Below, piece after piece: positions 26,587 to 35,210 of a stretch of DNA of 64,000 bases. The DNA comes from an uncultured Collinsella sp. (GTDB taxonomy: Bacteria; Actinomycetota; Coriobacteriia; Coriobacteriales; Coriobacteriaceae). The stretch lies in contig UQHT01000012.1 in NCBI GenBank assembly GCA_900540875.1, forward strand, positions 3,205 to 67,204, given 5' to 3'. The position numbers and the translations under genes were made by a program. Under the pieces are notes generated by a model. It ran no database searches and was not told the origin of the DNA. It saw only the letters and a list, made by a program, of their open reading frames with translations. Numbering within the stretch: the stretch's first letter is position 1; each line of letters opens with the position of its first letter.

Positions 26587-27277
26587 CGAGCAGATGGCTG
26601 CTGCCGAGGGCCTGGACTTTGTGCCCTATACCCGTCCGACTGGCACCGATACGGCTGAGCCGCTCAAGATCGGTGTGCTCATCAGCGGTTCGGGTACCAA
26701 CCTGCAAGCGCTGATCGATCTGATTGCCGCCGGCAAGCTCAACGCTTCTATTGAGCTTGTGGTGTCGAGCCGTCCTTCGGCCAAGGGTCTGCAACGTGCA
26801 GAGCGTGCGGGCATCCAGACGCTTACGCTGTCCAAGGATGTATATGCCGACCCCATCGCCGCCGACGAGATCATCGCGCACGAGCTGCTCGAGCGCGGCT
26901 GCGAGTATGTGGTCATGGCCGGCTACATGCGCATGGTGCATACACCGCTGCTGGCGGCGTTTCCCAACCGCGTGGTCAACTTGCATCCGGCGCTGCTGCC
27001 GAGCTTTACCGGTGCGCATGCGATTGACGATGCCTTTGTGCGCGGCGTCAAGGTAACTGGCGTGACCGTGCATTTTGCCAACGAGGTCTACGACAACGGT
27101 CCCATCATCGCCCAGCGTGCGCTGGCTGTTGAGGAGGACTGGGATGTCGACACGCTCGAGGAGCACATCCACGCGATTGAGCACGTGCTGTATCCCGAGG
27201 TCGTGCAAATGCTCGCCGACGGCCGCGTCCACGTGCTGGAGAGCGGCAAGGTCGCAATTGATGCGCCCCGCGGCTAG
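26576..27277 (+). CDS. purN: Phosphoribosylglycinamide formyltransferase
   Basis: 233 residues, starting inside the last codons of purM. PurN transfers the formyl group of 10-formyl-THF to GAR. The catalytic domain starts at about residue 31 with KIGVLISGSGTNLQALID, followed by YMRMVHTPLL, the active-site NLHPALLPSFTGAHAIDDA and VTGVTVHFANEVYDNGPIIAQ with the catalytic aspartate. The first 30 residues are an extension rich in Ala, Glu and Thr that usual PurN proteins lack. A terminator follows. Confidence 0.95.
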   Translation: MSANEQMAAAEGLDFVPYTRPTGTDTAEPLKIGVLISGSGTNLQALIDLIAAGKLNASIELVVSSRPSAKGLQRAERAGIQTLTLSKDVYADPIAADEIIAHELLERGCEYVVMAGYMRMVHTPLLAAFPNRVVNLHPALLPSFTGAHAIDDAFVRGVKVTGVTVHFANEVYDNGPIIAQRALAVEEDWDVDTLEEHIHAIEHVLYPEVVQMLADGRVHVLESGKVAIDAPRG

Positions 27278-27307
27278 CGGCGCACAGTACAATTTAGTTG
27301 AGTGGTC

Positions 27308-27349
27308 AAGGTGGTCATTGGTGCCAAGGCGCGCGTGGCCACCTTTTGT
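27308..27349 (+). terminator. Terminator of purMN
   Basis: AAGGTGGTCA pairs (with one G-T) with TGGCCACCTT and is followed by TTGTTTTG. Confidence 0.75.
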
Positions 27350-27355
27350 TTTGGG

Positions 27356-27384
27356 TAGTCATCGGGGACGTTCTTGAATGACTA
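27356..27384. repeat. Small GGGGACG palindrome
   Basis: TAGTCAT and ATGACTA flank CGGGGACGTTCTTGA. A related GGGGACGTTCC stands at 27884 on the other side of the short PTS gene, so the gene is bracketed by this motif. Confidence 0.5.
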
Positions 27385-27402
27385 GGTGAGAGAGGTGAGC
27401 GC

Positions 27403-27867
27403 ATGGCGGATAACGAAGCGCTGTTTACGCCTGAGTTGGTGTTTTTTGATTGGGAGTGTGCGACGCCGGATGAGGTGTTCGCGCGGCTTGAGGGCGAGCT
27501 TGCCCCGCGCGGCTACATTGCCGACGGTTGGCTCGATGCCGTTCGCACGCGCGAGGATGCCTATCCCACGGGTCTTGCCATGCCGGCGGCAAACATTGCC
27601 ATTCCGCATACCGATCCGGGGTTTGTGGCCAAGCCCTATATCGCGGTGGTGAAGCCCGCCGCGCCCGTGACATTTAACGCTATGGCTGGCATGGGCGCTC
27701 CGGTGCCGGCGCAGATCGTCATCAATTTGGGTATTGCCGAGCCGGGCGGCCAGGTCGAGGCCCTGCAGGCGCTCATGAACATCTTTATGGACGCCGATGC
27801 CGCAGCCGACGTGCTCGGCCAGACCACGTCCCAGGGCATGGTCGACGCCATCCGCCGTCACTTTTAA
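27403..27867 (+). CDS. PTS sugar transporter subunit IIA (fructose/galactitol type)
   Basis: 154 residues; GAGAGG lies upstream of the ATG. The phosphorylatable histidine is in AIPHTDP (about residue 69), within the PTS EIIA type 2 fold, which takes phosphate from HPr and passes it to IIB. Length and the segments around AAPVTFNAMAGMG and VINLGIAEPGGQVEALQALMNIFMDADAAADVL are typical of single-domain galactitol-type IIA proteins. No IIB or IIC gene is adjacent, so it either serves a transporter elsewhere or has a regulatory role. Confidence 0.85.
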   Translation: MADNEALFTPELVFFDWECATPDEVFARLEGELAPRGYIADGWLDAVRTREDAYPTGLAMPAANIAIPHTDPGFVAKPYIAVVKPAAPVTFNAMAGMGAPVPAQIVINLGIAEPGGQVEALQALMNIFMDADAAADVLGQTTSQGMVDAIRRHF

Positions 27868-27955
27868 ATCCGGCCCCTGGGGACGTTCCTTTTGTCGCGG
27901 GGGCTGCGTTGTGACACAATGGCGTTTGTTCGATTCGTGATGCGAAAGGCCAACT

Positions 27956-29176
27956 ATGGCAAACAAGAAAAAGAACTCCGAGGCCGCACCGACGCCCGAG
28001 CAGCAGGCCCGTGCCGCGTCGAGCTCTCGTAAGAAGCAGCGCAAGACGTACGTGTCTAAGACCGTCAAGATCGTTCTGGTGGTCATCGGCGTGCTGGCGA
28101 TGCTGCTTTCCGTCTCGGCCATGGCATGCTCCGGTCTCATGTCGCAGGCAGAGGATACCTCGGGCTACAAGCTTACCGGCGGTGTGGCTGCCACTATCAA
28201 CGGCACCAACCTCACCGAGGACACCGTGACAAAGCAGATCATGAGCATGCGCACGTCTTACGGCTACACCAAGGACAAGGACTGGGCGCAGTATCTGGTC
28301 GACAACGACCTCACGCCCAAGAAGTACCGCAAGCAACTCATCGACTCCTACACGCAGCAGATTCTGCTTCAACAGGCACAGAAGGAGAACGGCGTGACGG
28401 TGTCGGACGAGGAGGTCGAGAAGGCTTGGAAGGACGCGTGCAAGAGCGCGGGCGGTGCCAAGGCCTTTAAGAAGACCCTCAAGACCTACGGCTACACCGA
28501 AGACACCTATAAGAGCTCGCTCAAGGAGAGCCTGGCGCAGCAAAAGCTCAAGGAAGCCGTGGCGCCCACCAGCAAGCCCAAGGACAGCGAGATCGTCGAT
28601 TACATCAACGAGAACCTGTCGAAGTACAACGATGCCCGCCGCTCGTCGAACATCCTGATCAAGGTCGATTCCGACGCTTCCGACGAGGACAAGGCCGCCG
28701 CCAAGGCCAAAGCGCAGGAGTGCCTGGACAAGATCAACTCCGGTGAGCTGAGCTTTGAGGACGCCGTGAAGCAGTACTCCGAGGACACCGGTTCCAAGGA
28801 GAAGAAGGGCGATGTGGGCTGGGATAAGCTCACCACTTTCGTCGACAGCTACCAGGCGGCACTCGAGGGGCTCAACAAGGGCGACGTGAGCGAAGTCGTC
28901 GAGTCGACCTATGGTTACCACATCATCAAGTGCACCGACTACTTCCATGTCGATAATCAGGTTGATGACATTAAGCAGGTGCCCAAGGACATCAAGAAGT
29001 ACGTCTCCAATGTGGTGAAGACGCAGGCGGCTAGCACTGCGTACAGCGAGTGGCTAGAGCAGTACAAGAAGGATGCCGACATCACCGTCAATCCCATGCC
29101 CAAAGACGTGCCATACAACGTCAGCCTGAAGGGCGTCACCAAGAGTTCGACCGACGATTCGTCGACGACTGAGTAA
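27956..29176 (+). CDS. Membrane-anchored parvulin-type peptidyl-prolyl isomerase (PrsA/SurA-like)
   Basis: 406 residues. A Lys/Arg-rich cytoplasmic start leads to one hydrophobic segment (about 38-60, IVLVVIGVLAMLLSVSAMAC). That could be a signal anchor or a lipoprotein signal with a non-ideal lipobox (AMAC). A SurA-like helical region (70-220) is followed by a parvulin domain (about 225-325) with SSNILIKV, GELSFEDAVKQYSED, KKGDVGWDKL and YGYHIIKCTDY. Such foldases help exported proteins fold outside the membrane. The C-terminus is Ser/Thr/Asp-rich. yqeY follows closely. Confidence 0.88.
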   Translation: MANKKKNSEAAPTPEQQARAASSSRKKQRKTYVSKTVKIVLVVIGVLAMLLSVSAMACSGLMSQAEDTSGYKLTGGVAATINGTNLTEDTVTKQIMSMRTSYGYTKDKDWAQYLVDNDLTPKKYRKQLIDSYTQQILLQQAQKENGVTVSDEEVEKAWKDACKSAGGAKAFKKTLKTYGYTEDTYKSSLKESLAQQKLKEAVAPTSKPKDSEIVDYINENLSKYNDARRSSNILIKVDSDASDEDKAAAKAKAQECLDKINSGELSFEDAVKQYSEDTGSKEKKGDVGWDKLTTFVDSYQAALEGLNKGDVSEVVESTYGYHIIKCTDYFHVDNQVDDIKQVPKDIKKYVSNVVKTQAASTAYSEWLEQYKKDADITVNPMPKDVPYNVSLKGVTKSSTDDSSTTE

Positions 29177-29230
29177 TCATGGGGCGGTGCTCGCGCGAGT
29201 GCCGCCCACGCTATTAGAGAGGATTTGCAG

Positions 29231-29674
29231 ATGACCAACGAAGAACTGCAGAAGGAAATGATCGCGGCCATGAAGGCCAAGGACAAGGTTCGCCTGTCCA
29301 TCATTCGCCAGGTTAAGGCCGAGGTGAAAAATATCGAGGTTAACGAGCGCCGCGATGTGACCGAGGAAGACGTCAACAGCATGATCAAGCGTCTGATTAA
29401 GCAGACGAGCGAGACGCTGGAGATGTCCATCAAGGCCGGCACCGACCAGGAGCGTACCGACAATCTGACCGAGCAGGTCAAGATTCTGGAGAGCCTGCTG
29501 CCCGCGCAGGTTTCGGGCGAGGAGCTCGAGGCCCTGATCGAGCAGGTCATCGCCGAGCTGGGCGCTACTTCCAAGAAGCAGATGGGCCAGGTCATGGGTG
29601 CACTCGGCAAGGCCACCGGCGGCAACTTCGACAAGCCTGCGGCGGCAAAGATCGTCGGCGGCAAACTCGCGTAA
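29231..29674 (+). CDS. YqeY/GatB-domain protein
   Basis: 147 residues from the ATG at 29231; GAGAGGA is 8 bases upstream, better than the in-frame TTG at 29225. It starts MTNEELQKEMIAAMKAKDKVRLSIIRQVKAEVKN and ends with the helical tail domain (MGQVMGALGKATGGNFDKPAAAKIVGGKLA) that resembles the tRNA-binding tail of GatB. YqeY proteins are widespread and may act with tRNA-dependent amidotransferase or aminoacyl-tRNA; the role is not firmly established. Confidence 0.9.
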   Translation: MTNEELQKEMIAAMKAKDKVRLSIIRQVKAEVKNIEVNERRDVTEEDVNSMIKRLIKQTSETLEMSIKAGTDQERTDNLTEQVKILESLLPAQVSGEELEALIEQVIAELGATSKKQMGQVMGALGKATGGNFDKPAAAKIVGGKLA

Positions 29675-29678
29675 TTTG

Positions 29679-29720
29679 TTACGCGGTTTTACCAAACCGC
29701 GTAACGGCTCGACGCTGCAA
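29679..29720 (-). repeat. 42-bp dispersed palindromic repeat, copy 2
   Basis: Reverse-complement copy of 11834-11875: palindrome ACGCGGTTTTACCAAACCGCGT followed by the arm CTCGACGCTGCAA. It starts 5 bases after the yqeY stop. Confidence 0.85.
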
Positions 29721-29753
29721 ACCCGTACACACGGCAATCTGACGTTCAATTTC

Positions 29754-29784
29754 AAGGGCGCGACCATAAGGTCTGCGCCCTTTC
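29754..29784 (+). terminator. Terminator after yqeY
   Basis: AAGGGCGC and GCGCCCTT (around GACCATAAGGTCT) with TTCATTT following. Confidence 0.8.
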
Positions 29785-29861
29785 ATTTCACGTCACCTTG
29801 CTCGCGTGTACGGGTTTTCGCTGACTTATGCTCAACAAGGACGGTTGTGCTATTTTCGGCG

Positions 29862-29928
29862 CTCATTGGGGACAGACTTAAATGAATGCCCAATGAGCGG
29901 GCACTCATTTAAGTCTGTCCCCAATGAG
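29862..29928. repeat. Long GGGGACAG hairpin
   Basis: A near-perfect 24-bp stem beginning CTCATTGGGGACAGACTTAA and its complement encloses an 18-base loop. It carries the same GGGGACAG core as the other intergenic palindromes. Confidence 0.8.
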
Positions 29929-30052
29929 TGGGTTATCCCCAATGAGTGGGTTAAAGGTTGCGGGTTCTTTACGGGAATGTAGTGTGGGCTGCGGAAACGT
30001 GGTTCTTTCCGTACAATAGTTCAACTCGTGTAAACGCAGGGAAGGGACATTC

Positions 30053-30784
30053 ATGGCAGACATGATCGAGATTAAGCATCTCAACAAGTACTTTGGCGAC
30101 CTGCATGTGCTCAAAGATATCAACCTCACCGTCAAGCGCGGCGAGAAGCTCGTAATGATCGGGCCCTCTGGTTCGGGTAAGTCGACGCTCATCCGTTGCG
30201 TCGATTATCTGGAGGAGCCCACGTCGGGCGAGGTCGTCATCGACGGTACGCCGCTTACCAAGAAGAATCACCTGGAGATGGCTCGCAAGTATAGCTCCAT
30301 GGTGTTTCAGCAGTTCAACCTGTATCCCAACATGACGGTGCTGGGCAATCTGACGCTCGCGCCCATCAAGCTGCAAAAGAAGAGCAAGGAGGAGGCGACC
30401 GAGATCGCCATCGCCGCGCTCAAGCGCGTTGGCATGGCTCATAAGGCCGGCGAGTATCCGCAGAACCTCTCGGGCGGTCAGCAGCAGCGCATCGCTATCG
30501 CCCGTGCCCTGTGCACTAAGCAGCCCATCATCCTGTTTGACGAGCCGACCTCGGCGCTTGACCCCGAGATGGTGCAGGAAGTCCTGGACGTTATGATTGA
30601 GCTCGCGCAGGAGGACATCACCATGATCTGCGTGACGCACGAGATGGGCTTTGCGCGCCAGGTGGCCGACCGCGTCATCTTTATGGAGGACGGCCGCATT
30701 CTGGAGGAGGGCACGCCCGAGCACTTCTTCGATAACCCCGAGAACCCGCGTTGCCGCGAGTTCCTGTCCAAGATTCTGCACTAG
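30053..30784 (+). CDS. Polar amino-acid ABC transporter ATP-binding protein (GlnQ type)
   Basis: 243 residues; AAGGGA precedes the ATG. The ATPase shows Walker A GPSGSGKST, Q-loop MVFQQFNLYPNMTVLGN, signature LSGGQQQR, Walker B IILFDEPTSALDPEM and the H-loop ICVTHEM. The ending DNPENPRCREFLSKIL is typical of the glutamine/polar amino-acid uptake subfamily. The binding protein and two permeases follow directly, giving a complete uptake system. The exact amino acid cannot be read from the sequence. Confidence 0.93.
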   Translation: MADMIEIKHLNKYFGDLHVLKDINLTVKRGEKLVMIGPSGSGKSTLIRCVDYLEEPTSGEVVIDGTPLTKKNHLEMARKYSSMVFQQFNLYPNMTVLGNLTLAPIKLQKKSKEEATEIAIAALKRVGMAHKAGEYPQNLSGGQQQRIAIARALCTKQPIILFDEPTSALDPEMVQEVLDVMIELAQEDITMICVTHEMGFARQVADRVIFMEDGRILEEGTPEHFFDNPENPRCREFLSKILH

Positions 30785-30792
30785 GCGCGGTG

Positions 30793-31668
30793 ATGGACAT
30801 GACGGATATGACGAGGGCGGCCGTGTCGCGCCGTCACTTTTTGCAGCTGGCTGGCGCCGGCATGCTTGCGCTGACGGGGACCGTGCTTACCGGTTGCGGC
30901 AACTCCACCAGCGGCGAGGGCTCCGACAAGGGGTCCAAGCTTGCGGCTATTAAGTCGCGTGGCCATCTGAATGCCGGCGTTAAGAAGGACGTTCCCGGCT
31001 ACGGTTATTACGACACCGCCAAGGGCCGCTTTGAGGGCATGGAAGTCGATTTGTGCTACCAGATCGCCGCTGCCGTCTTTGGCGTGAGCTACAAGGAGGC
31101 TCGTGCCCAGGAGCTTGTCGAGTTTACCGACGTAACGCCCAAGACGCGCGGCCCGCTGATCGATAACGGCCAGCTCGACGTGGTCGCGGCGACCTACACC
31201 ATCACCGACGAGCGCAAGAAGACCTGGGATTTCTCGACGCCGTACCGCACCGACTACGTGGGACTTATGGTCAAGAAGCGTTCGGGCTTTACCTCGATTG
31301 AGGACCTGGACGGCAAGGTCATCGGCGTGAGCCAGGGTGCCACCACGCAGAGCCTGATCGAGCAGATGATCAAGGACAACGGCTTTAGCTGCAACCCCGA
31401 GTTTAGGGCCTTTAGCGGCTATCCCATCATCAAGAGTTCGCTCGACGCCGGCAATATCGACGTCTTTGCCATGGATCGCTCCACGCTGGCCGGTTACATG
31501 AACGAGACCGTTGAGCTGCTGCAGCCCGAGGTCAAGTTTGGCGAGCAAGGCTACGGCGTGGCGACCAAGAAGGGCTGCGACCTTTCGGCCGTGGTCGATC
31601 AGGTGATTTGCGATCGCCTGGCCGACGGCTGGCTAGACCAAGAGGTCAAGACCTGGGGTCTTGTATAG
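30793..31668 (+). CDS. Amino-acid ABC transporter substrate-binding lipoprotein with Tat-like signal
   Basis: About 291 residues; the ATG at 30793 is preferred, with in-frame ATGs at 30799 and 30808 as alternatives. The signal has twin arginines (SRRHFLQLAG), a hydrophobic stretch and a lipobox LTGC, suggesting Tat export followed by lipid anchoring. The mature part is a family 3 solute-binding protein: GHLNAGVKKDVPGYGYYD, FEGMEVDLCYQIAAAVFG, LDVVAATYTITDERKKTWDFS, IEDLDGKVIGVSQGATT. It captures a polar amino acid outside the membrane for the neighbouring permeases. Confidence 0.9.
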   Translation: MDMTDMTRAAVSRRHFLQLAGAGMLALTGTVLTGCGNSTSGEGSDKGSKLAAIKSRGHLNAGVKKDVPGYGYYDTAKGRFEGMEVDLCYQIAAAVFGVSYKEARAQELVEFTDVTPKTRGPLIDNGQLDVVAATYTITDERKKTWDFSTPYRTDYVGLMVKKRSGFTSIEDLDGKVIGVSQGATTQSLIEQMIKDNGFSCNPEFRAFSGYPIIKSSLDAGNIDVFAMDRSTLAGYMNETVELLQPEVKFGEQGYGVATKKGCDLSAVVDQVICDRLADGWLDQEVKTWGLV

Positions 31669-31693
31669 GCGCATCGTCCAAGGAAGGAATCGA

Positions 31694-32440
31694 ATGCTCG
31701 AAGGATTATTTGACGCCGACCGTTGGTCGACGACATTTCAAAACATGGGGCCCTTCTGGGAGGGCTTTGGCGTGACGCTACAGGTGGTCGTTGCCGGTCT
31801 GCTGCTGTCGCTGGCGCTGGGCACGCTGCTGGGTGTGTTCTCTACCACCCGTTCGCGCGTGCTGCGCGCCATAAGCCGCGTGTACGTGGAGTTTTACCAG
31901 AACACCCCGTTGCCCGTGCAGGTGCTCTTTATGTACATGGCCGGTCCGCAGTTTTTGCAGGCCATAACCGGTGCCGACCAGCCGGTGCGCATCGCGCCGT
32001 TCGTGCTGGGCTTCTTGGGCGTGGGCCTGTATCACGCGGCCTACATCTCGGAGGTTATCCGCACCGGTATCGAGGCGGTTCCGCGCGGTCAGATGGAGGC
32101 GGCGCAGAGCCAGGGCTTCACCCGTGCGCAGGCGTACTGGTACATCGTGCTGCCCCAGACATTCAAGATCATTCTGCCGCCGCTGTGCAACCAGGCGCTC
32201 AACCTGGTCAAGAACACGTCGGTGCTGGCGCTTGTGGCCGGTGGCGACCTTATGTACCGTTCCGACAACTTTGTGAGTCTGTACGGTTACCTGCAGGGAT
32301 ACATCGTCTGCTGCCTTATGTACTTCATCATCTGCTTTCCGCTCGCCATGCTGGTGCAGTGGCTCGAGCGCCGCTCCAAGGAGCGTCCGCGTGGCGTGAG
32401 CCTGGCCGAGCTGGGGCTCGACAACGTAGAGGAGGCCTAG
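31694..32440 (+). CDS. Amino-acid ABC transporter permease 1
   Basis: 248 residues from the ATG at 31694, behind AAGGAAGGA. It is a HisM/GlnP-type inner membrane subunit with about five helices. Key segments are FWEGFGVTLQVVVAGLLLSLALGTLLG at the start, EFYQNTPLPVQVLFMY, and the coupling-loop motif EAVPRGQMEAAQSQGFTRAQAYWYIVLPQ that docks on the ATPase. The next permease begins 4 bases after its stop, so they are translated together and probably form a heterodimeric channel. Confidence 0.92.
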   Translation: MLEGLFDADRWSTTFQNMGPFWEGFGVTLQVVVAGLLLSLALGTLLGVFSTTRSRVLRAISRVYVEFYQNTPLPVQVLFMYMAGPQFLQAITGADQPVRIAPFVLGFLGVGLYHAAYISEVIRTGIEAVPRGQMEAAQSQGFTRAQAYWYIVLPQTFKIILPPLCNQALNLVKNTSVLALVAGGDLMYRSDNFVSLYGYLQGYIVCCLMYFIICFPLAMLVQWLERRSKERPRGVSLAELGLDNVEEA

Positions 32441-32443
32441 CGC

Positions 32444-33082
32444 ATGGAAATCTTCAACGCGACCAACCTGCTCTACATTTGGGGCGGCTTTGTTAAGACC
32501 ATTGAGATCTCGGTACTGTCGATCTTTTTCTCGCTCATCTTTGGCACGGTGCTGGCGCTCGTTAAGAGCTATGCGCCCCGTCCGTTCCGTATTTTGGTGA
32601 GCGCCTATATCGAGCTGTTCCGCTGCACGCCGAACCTGCTGTGGATCCTGTTTATCTACTTTACGGTGCAGGGTTTGGACATTGTGATTTCGACCATCGC
32701 CTTTACGCTGTTTACCAGCGCTGTTATGGCCGAGATTGTGCGCGGCGGCCTCAACTCGATTCCGCGCGGCCAGTTTGAGGCAGCGCAGAGCCAGGGCTTT
32801 GGCTTCTTTGCCACCATGCGCTACATCATTCTGCCGCAGACGTTTAAGACAATCATCCCGGCGCTGTTTAGCCAGTGCACGACCGTCATCAAGGACAGCT
32901 CGTATCTTTCGGGCATTAACGTGGCCGAGCTCATGTACACGGCAAATGTTGTGATGGCCCACGCGATCGATCTGTCGCAGGTGCTTATGCTCTACGGCCT
33001 GGTGTTTGCGATGTACTTTGTGCTCAACTTTGGTATCTCGCTGCTGGTGAGGGCATATCAGAGGCGAATGGTGGCAGCGTAG
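32444..33082 (+). CDS. Amino-acid ABC transporter permease 2
   Basis: 212 residues. The same HisM/GlnP family as the preceding gene: FVKTIEISVLSIFFSLIFGTVLALVKS, ELFRCTPNLLWILFIYF and the coupling motif NSIPRGQFEAAQSQGFGFFATMRYIILPQ. GAGGAGG lies across the end of the previous gene. It completes the ATPase, binding protein and two-permease operon. A GGGACAG palindrome follows the stop. Confidence 0.92.
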   Translation: MEIFNATNLLYIWGGFVKTIEISVLSIFFSLIFGTVLALVKSYAPRPFRILVSAYIELFRCTPNLLWILFIYFTVQGLDIVISTIAFTLFTSAVMAEIVRGGLNSIPRGQFEAAQSQGFGFFATMRYIILPQTFKTIIPALFSQCTTVIKDSSYLSGINVAELMYTANVVMAHAIDLSQVLMLYGLVFAMYFVLNFGISLLVRAYQRRMVAA

Positions 33083-33084
33083 AA

Positions 33085-33113
33085 TGTGGCAAAGGGACAG
33101 CCCCTTTGTCACA
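33085..33113. repeat. GGGACAG palindrome between permease and kinase genes
   Basis: TGTGGCAAAGGG and CCCTTTGTCACA arms around ACAGC. A shortened relative of the CCACCACAAAG family, placed 2 bases after the permease stop. Confidence 0.65.
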
Positions 33114-33130
33114 TAGAGAAAGGAATCGCG

Positions 33131-33754
33131 ATGAGCGATCTGGAGAATAAGAAGAATCCTGTGGTCATTTCCATCGCGCGCGACTTTGGCGCCGAGGGCC
33201 ACGAGATTGGTCGCATGCTTGCCGACGAGTTGGGGATTCCGCTGTATGACAACGAGCTGCTGGTGCGTGCGTCGCTGCGCGCGGGCGAGTCGCTCGATAA
33301 GATGGCCGCCTACGACGAGCGTCTGGCTGTGGAGAACATGGCGTTTCTGCCCGACCGCTACGATGCGCGTTCGTACTCGGATAAGTTGTTCCAAAAGATG
33401 AGCCAGGTGATCTTGGACCTGGGCGAGACCGAGAGCTGCATTATCGAGGGTCGTCTGTCCGATTATCTGCTGCGTAACAACCCCAACCACATTGCTGTGT
33501 TGGTGACCGCACCCTTTGAGGATCGCGTCGAGATTGTGCGCAAGAAGCGTGGCCTTAACAAAAAGAAGGGCGCCAAGCTGGTCAAGCAGCAGCAGAAGGC
33601 GCGCGAGGCGTTCTATAAGCGCTATAGCGCCGGCAAGTGGAAGATGACGAGCGGTAAGGACATCGTCGTCAACCGCGCCAAGCTGGGCCGCGAGGGCTGC
33701 AAAGACGTTATCGCCGCTGCCTACCGCTACAAAGTAGCGCAGCTCGAAGACTAA
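33131..33754 (+). CDS. Cytidylate kinase-like family protein
   Basis: 207 residues from the ATG at 33131 (AAAGGA upstream); the open frame from 33086 runs through the palindrome and has no site. The start VVISIARDFGAEGHEIGRMLADELGIPLYDNELL matches the AAK/cytidylate-kinase-like family, in which the P-loop is altered relative to true CMP kinases. LGETESCIIEGRLSDYLLR and the basic lid KKRGLNKKKGAKLVKQQQKAREAFYKRYSAGKW follow. The true substrate of this family is not known. Confidence 0.8.
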   Translation: MSDLENKKNPVVISIARDFGAEGHEIGRMLADELGIPLYDNELLVRASLRAGESLDKMAAYDERLAVENMAFLPDRYDARSYSDKLFQKMSQVILDLGETESCIIEGRLSDYLLRNNPNHIAVLVTAPFEDRVEIVRKKRGLNKKKGAKLVKQQQKAREAFYKRYSAGKWKMTSGKDIVVNRAKLGREGCKDVIAAAYRYKVAQLED

Positions 33755-33763
33755 CCGACCAAA

Positions 33764-33798
33764 CCACCACAAGGGGGACACAGGCACCTTTGTGGTGG
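33764..33798. repeat. CCACCACAAAG palindrome family, copy 2
   Basis: ACCACCACAAGGGGGACACAGGCACCTTTGTGGTGGT-type hairpin followed by TTTTTG, between two convergent genes; it probably acts as a bidirectional terminator. Confidence 0.8.
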
Positions 33799-33806
33799 TT
33801 TTTGTT

Positions 33807-35210
33807 TTAGGCCGAGGGAAAGGCCTTGGTGAGACCGGCGCGCGTCTGCGTGTCGGTCTTTTGATAAATGGAGCTCAGGTGGCGCTGTACCATGCGCATC
33901 GAGATGCCGAGCTCCTCGGCGATCTGCTTGAGCGGGCGTTCATCCTGGGTCACGGCTATGAGCACGTCGACTTCGCGCGGGGTGAGAGCGTGGTTGACGA
34001 TGAAGACCTGACGCTGCTCCTCGATACTCGGTGCTGCCAGTGCCTCCTCGGCAAGCTGTTGATGTTCGCGCTCCTGCTCGGTTTGGGGCAGGCGGAACAA
34101 GCCGGCTGCCACGAATGCTGCGCAGGCGGCGACGAGAAGCACGACCGCGCCAATCATGATGAGGGCGACGTTGCCAGAGGTCACAAGCGCAAGCGAGACG
34201 CCCGACGTGGTGAACGCGCACACGTTATTGGCCGCACGGCCCATGCCGGCCCAGAAGGCGGGCACGTGCATGCGCGGTGCCAGCTGAGTAAACGTGGCGG
34301 TAAAGAACGTGACGAAAAAGCCCGAGCTCAGGTAAAAGACGACAAGGCCCAGGTTGGGATCGGCGCCGGCTTCCACGGCCAGGATGGAAATGGTCGAGAG
34401 CACGGCGATGCCGAGCATGACAAGTCCCATGTATCGGCGCTCGGCAAGATCAAAGATAATGCCGGCGGCAAGGCCGCTCGCCGCCAAAAAGAGGCGCGGC
34501 CATGTTTGCACGGCAATGGTGCCGTGGGCGTTGGGGAGCGTGACCACGTTGTCGAGGGTCGAGAACAAGCAGGCAAGAATCAGGACGAGCGCGATGCTCC
34601 AACACGCCTGCTTGGCAAGGGCGTGCGATGGCTCAACAAAGGGATTGATGGCGGGGCTGGAGCTCTCGGCAGCCTTTTGGGGAACGACGCTGAGGGCAGA
34701 GATGGCGATCGTTGCCGCGCCAAGAATGATGAGCTCGACGATGCCACCGCAATTGAGCAGGTTGATGGCGAACTGCATCAGGATGCCCGCGGCATAGGCT
34801 GCTCCCGCACCGGTGGCGAGCTTGGGATCGTCTTGGAATGTCGTTGCGAAGGCATGGTGTGCCGCGCCGCCCAGTAGGCCGAGTCCGAGGAATGCGAGGC
34901 ATCCCAGAATCTCGAGCGCAAGCGGGCTCGTGGGGGACTGAATCTGAGTCAACCCCAAGATGGCGATGGGGACGGCGGCGCTGACAACTGCCTGAGGCCG
35001 GCCTTTGCGCTGTGCGAGCCCGAGCAGCGGCGCATATCCGATAAAGCCGATCACGCTGGCGTCCAGGATAAAGCCCTGTGCGAGCACAACGCGTTCGGCA
35101 CCGGTGAGTAGCCCGACATTGATGTCGAATCGAAACTCGGCGGCAAGAAAGACAAAGGTAAAGAGCGCAAGTGCCAGAAGCGCGTTGATTTTAGGCTTAC
35201 TCAGGTTCAA
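33807..35210 (-). CDS. Membrane-embedded LuxR-family transcriptional regulator
   Basis: 467 residues from TTG at 35210, chosen because AAAGGA stands 6 bases upstream. About twelve hydrophobic helices fill residues 8-385, and a C-terminal LuxR/GerE helix-turn-helix covers about 400-465 (LTPREVDVLIAVTQDERPLKQIAEELGISMRMVQRHLSSIYQKT). This membrane-sensor/HTH fusion is characteristic of Coriobacteriia such as Eggerthella and Collinsella, where many paralogues are thought to sense unknown small molecules. It is divergent from the surface-protein gene at 35428, a possible target. Confidence 0.88.
   Translation of the reverse strand: MNLSKPKINALLALALFTFVFLAAEFRFDINVGLLTGAERVVLAQGFILDASVIGFIGYAPLLGLAQRKGRPQAVVSAAVPIAILGLTQIQSPTSPLALEILGCLAFLGLGLLGGAAHHAFATTFQDDPKLATGAGAAYAAGILMQFAINLLNCGGIVELIILGAATIAISALSVVPQKAAESSSPAINPFVEPSHALAKQACWSIALVLILACLFSTLDNVVTLPNAHGTIAVQTWPRLFLAASGLAAGIIFDLAERRYMGLVMLGIAVLSTISILAVEAGADPNLGLVVFYLSSGFFVTFFTATFTQLAPRMHVPAFWAGMGRAANNVCAFTTSGVSLALVTSGNVALIMIGAVVLLVAACAAFVAAGLFRLPQTEQEREHQQLAEEALAAPSIEEQRQVFIVNHALTPREVDVLIAVTQDERPLKQIAEELGISMRMVQRHLSSIYQKTDTQTRAGLTKAFPSA

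Larger units (their letters stand above)
29675..30052. other. yqeY to amino-acid transporter gap, filled with repeats
   Basis: About 380 bases without a gene. It holds the 42-bp repeat (29679-29720), a terminator (29754-29784), an inverted pair AAACCCGTACAC/GTGTACGGGTTT (29719-29730 and 29806-29817), a long GGGGACAG hairpin (29862-29928) with a CCCCAATGAGTGGGTTA echo, and the leader of the next gene. Confidence 0.8.

Noticed and set aside
31778..33787. 669-codon minus-strand open frame over the permease and kinase genes
   Set aside because: Antisense to well-supported transporter genes.
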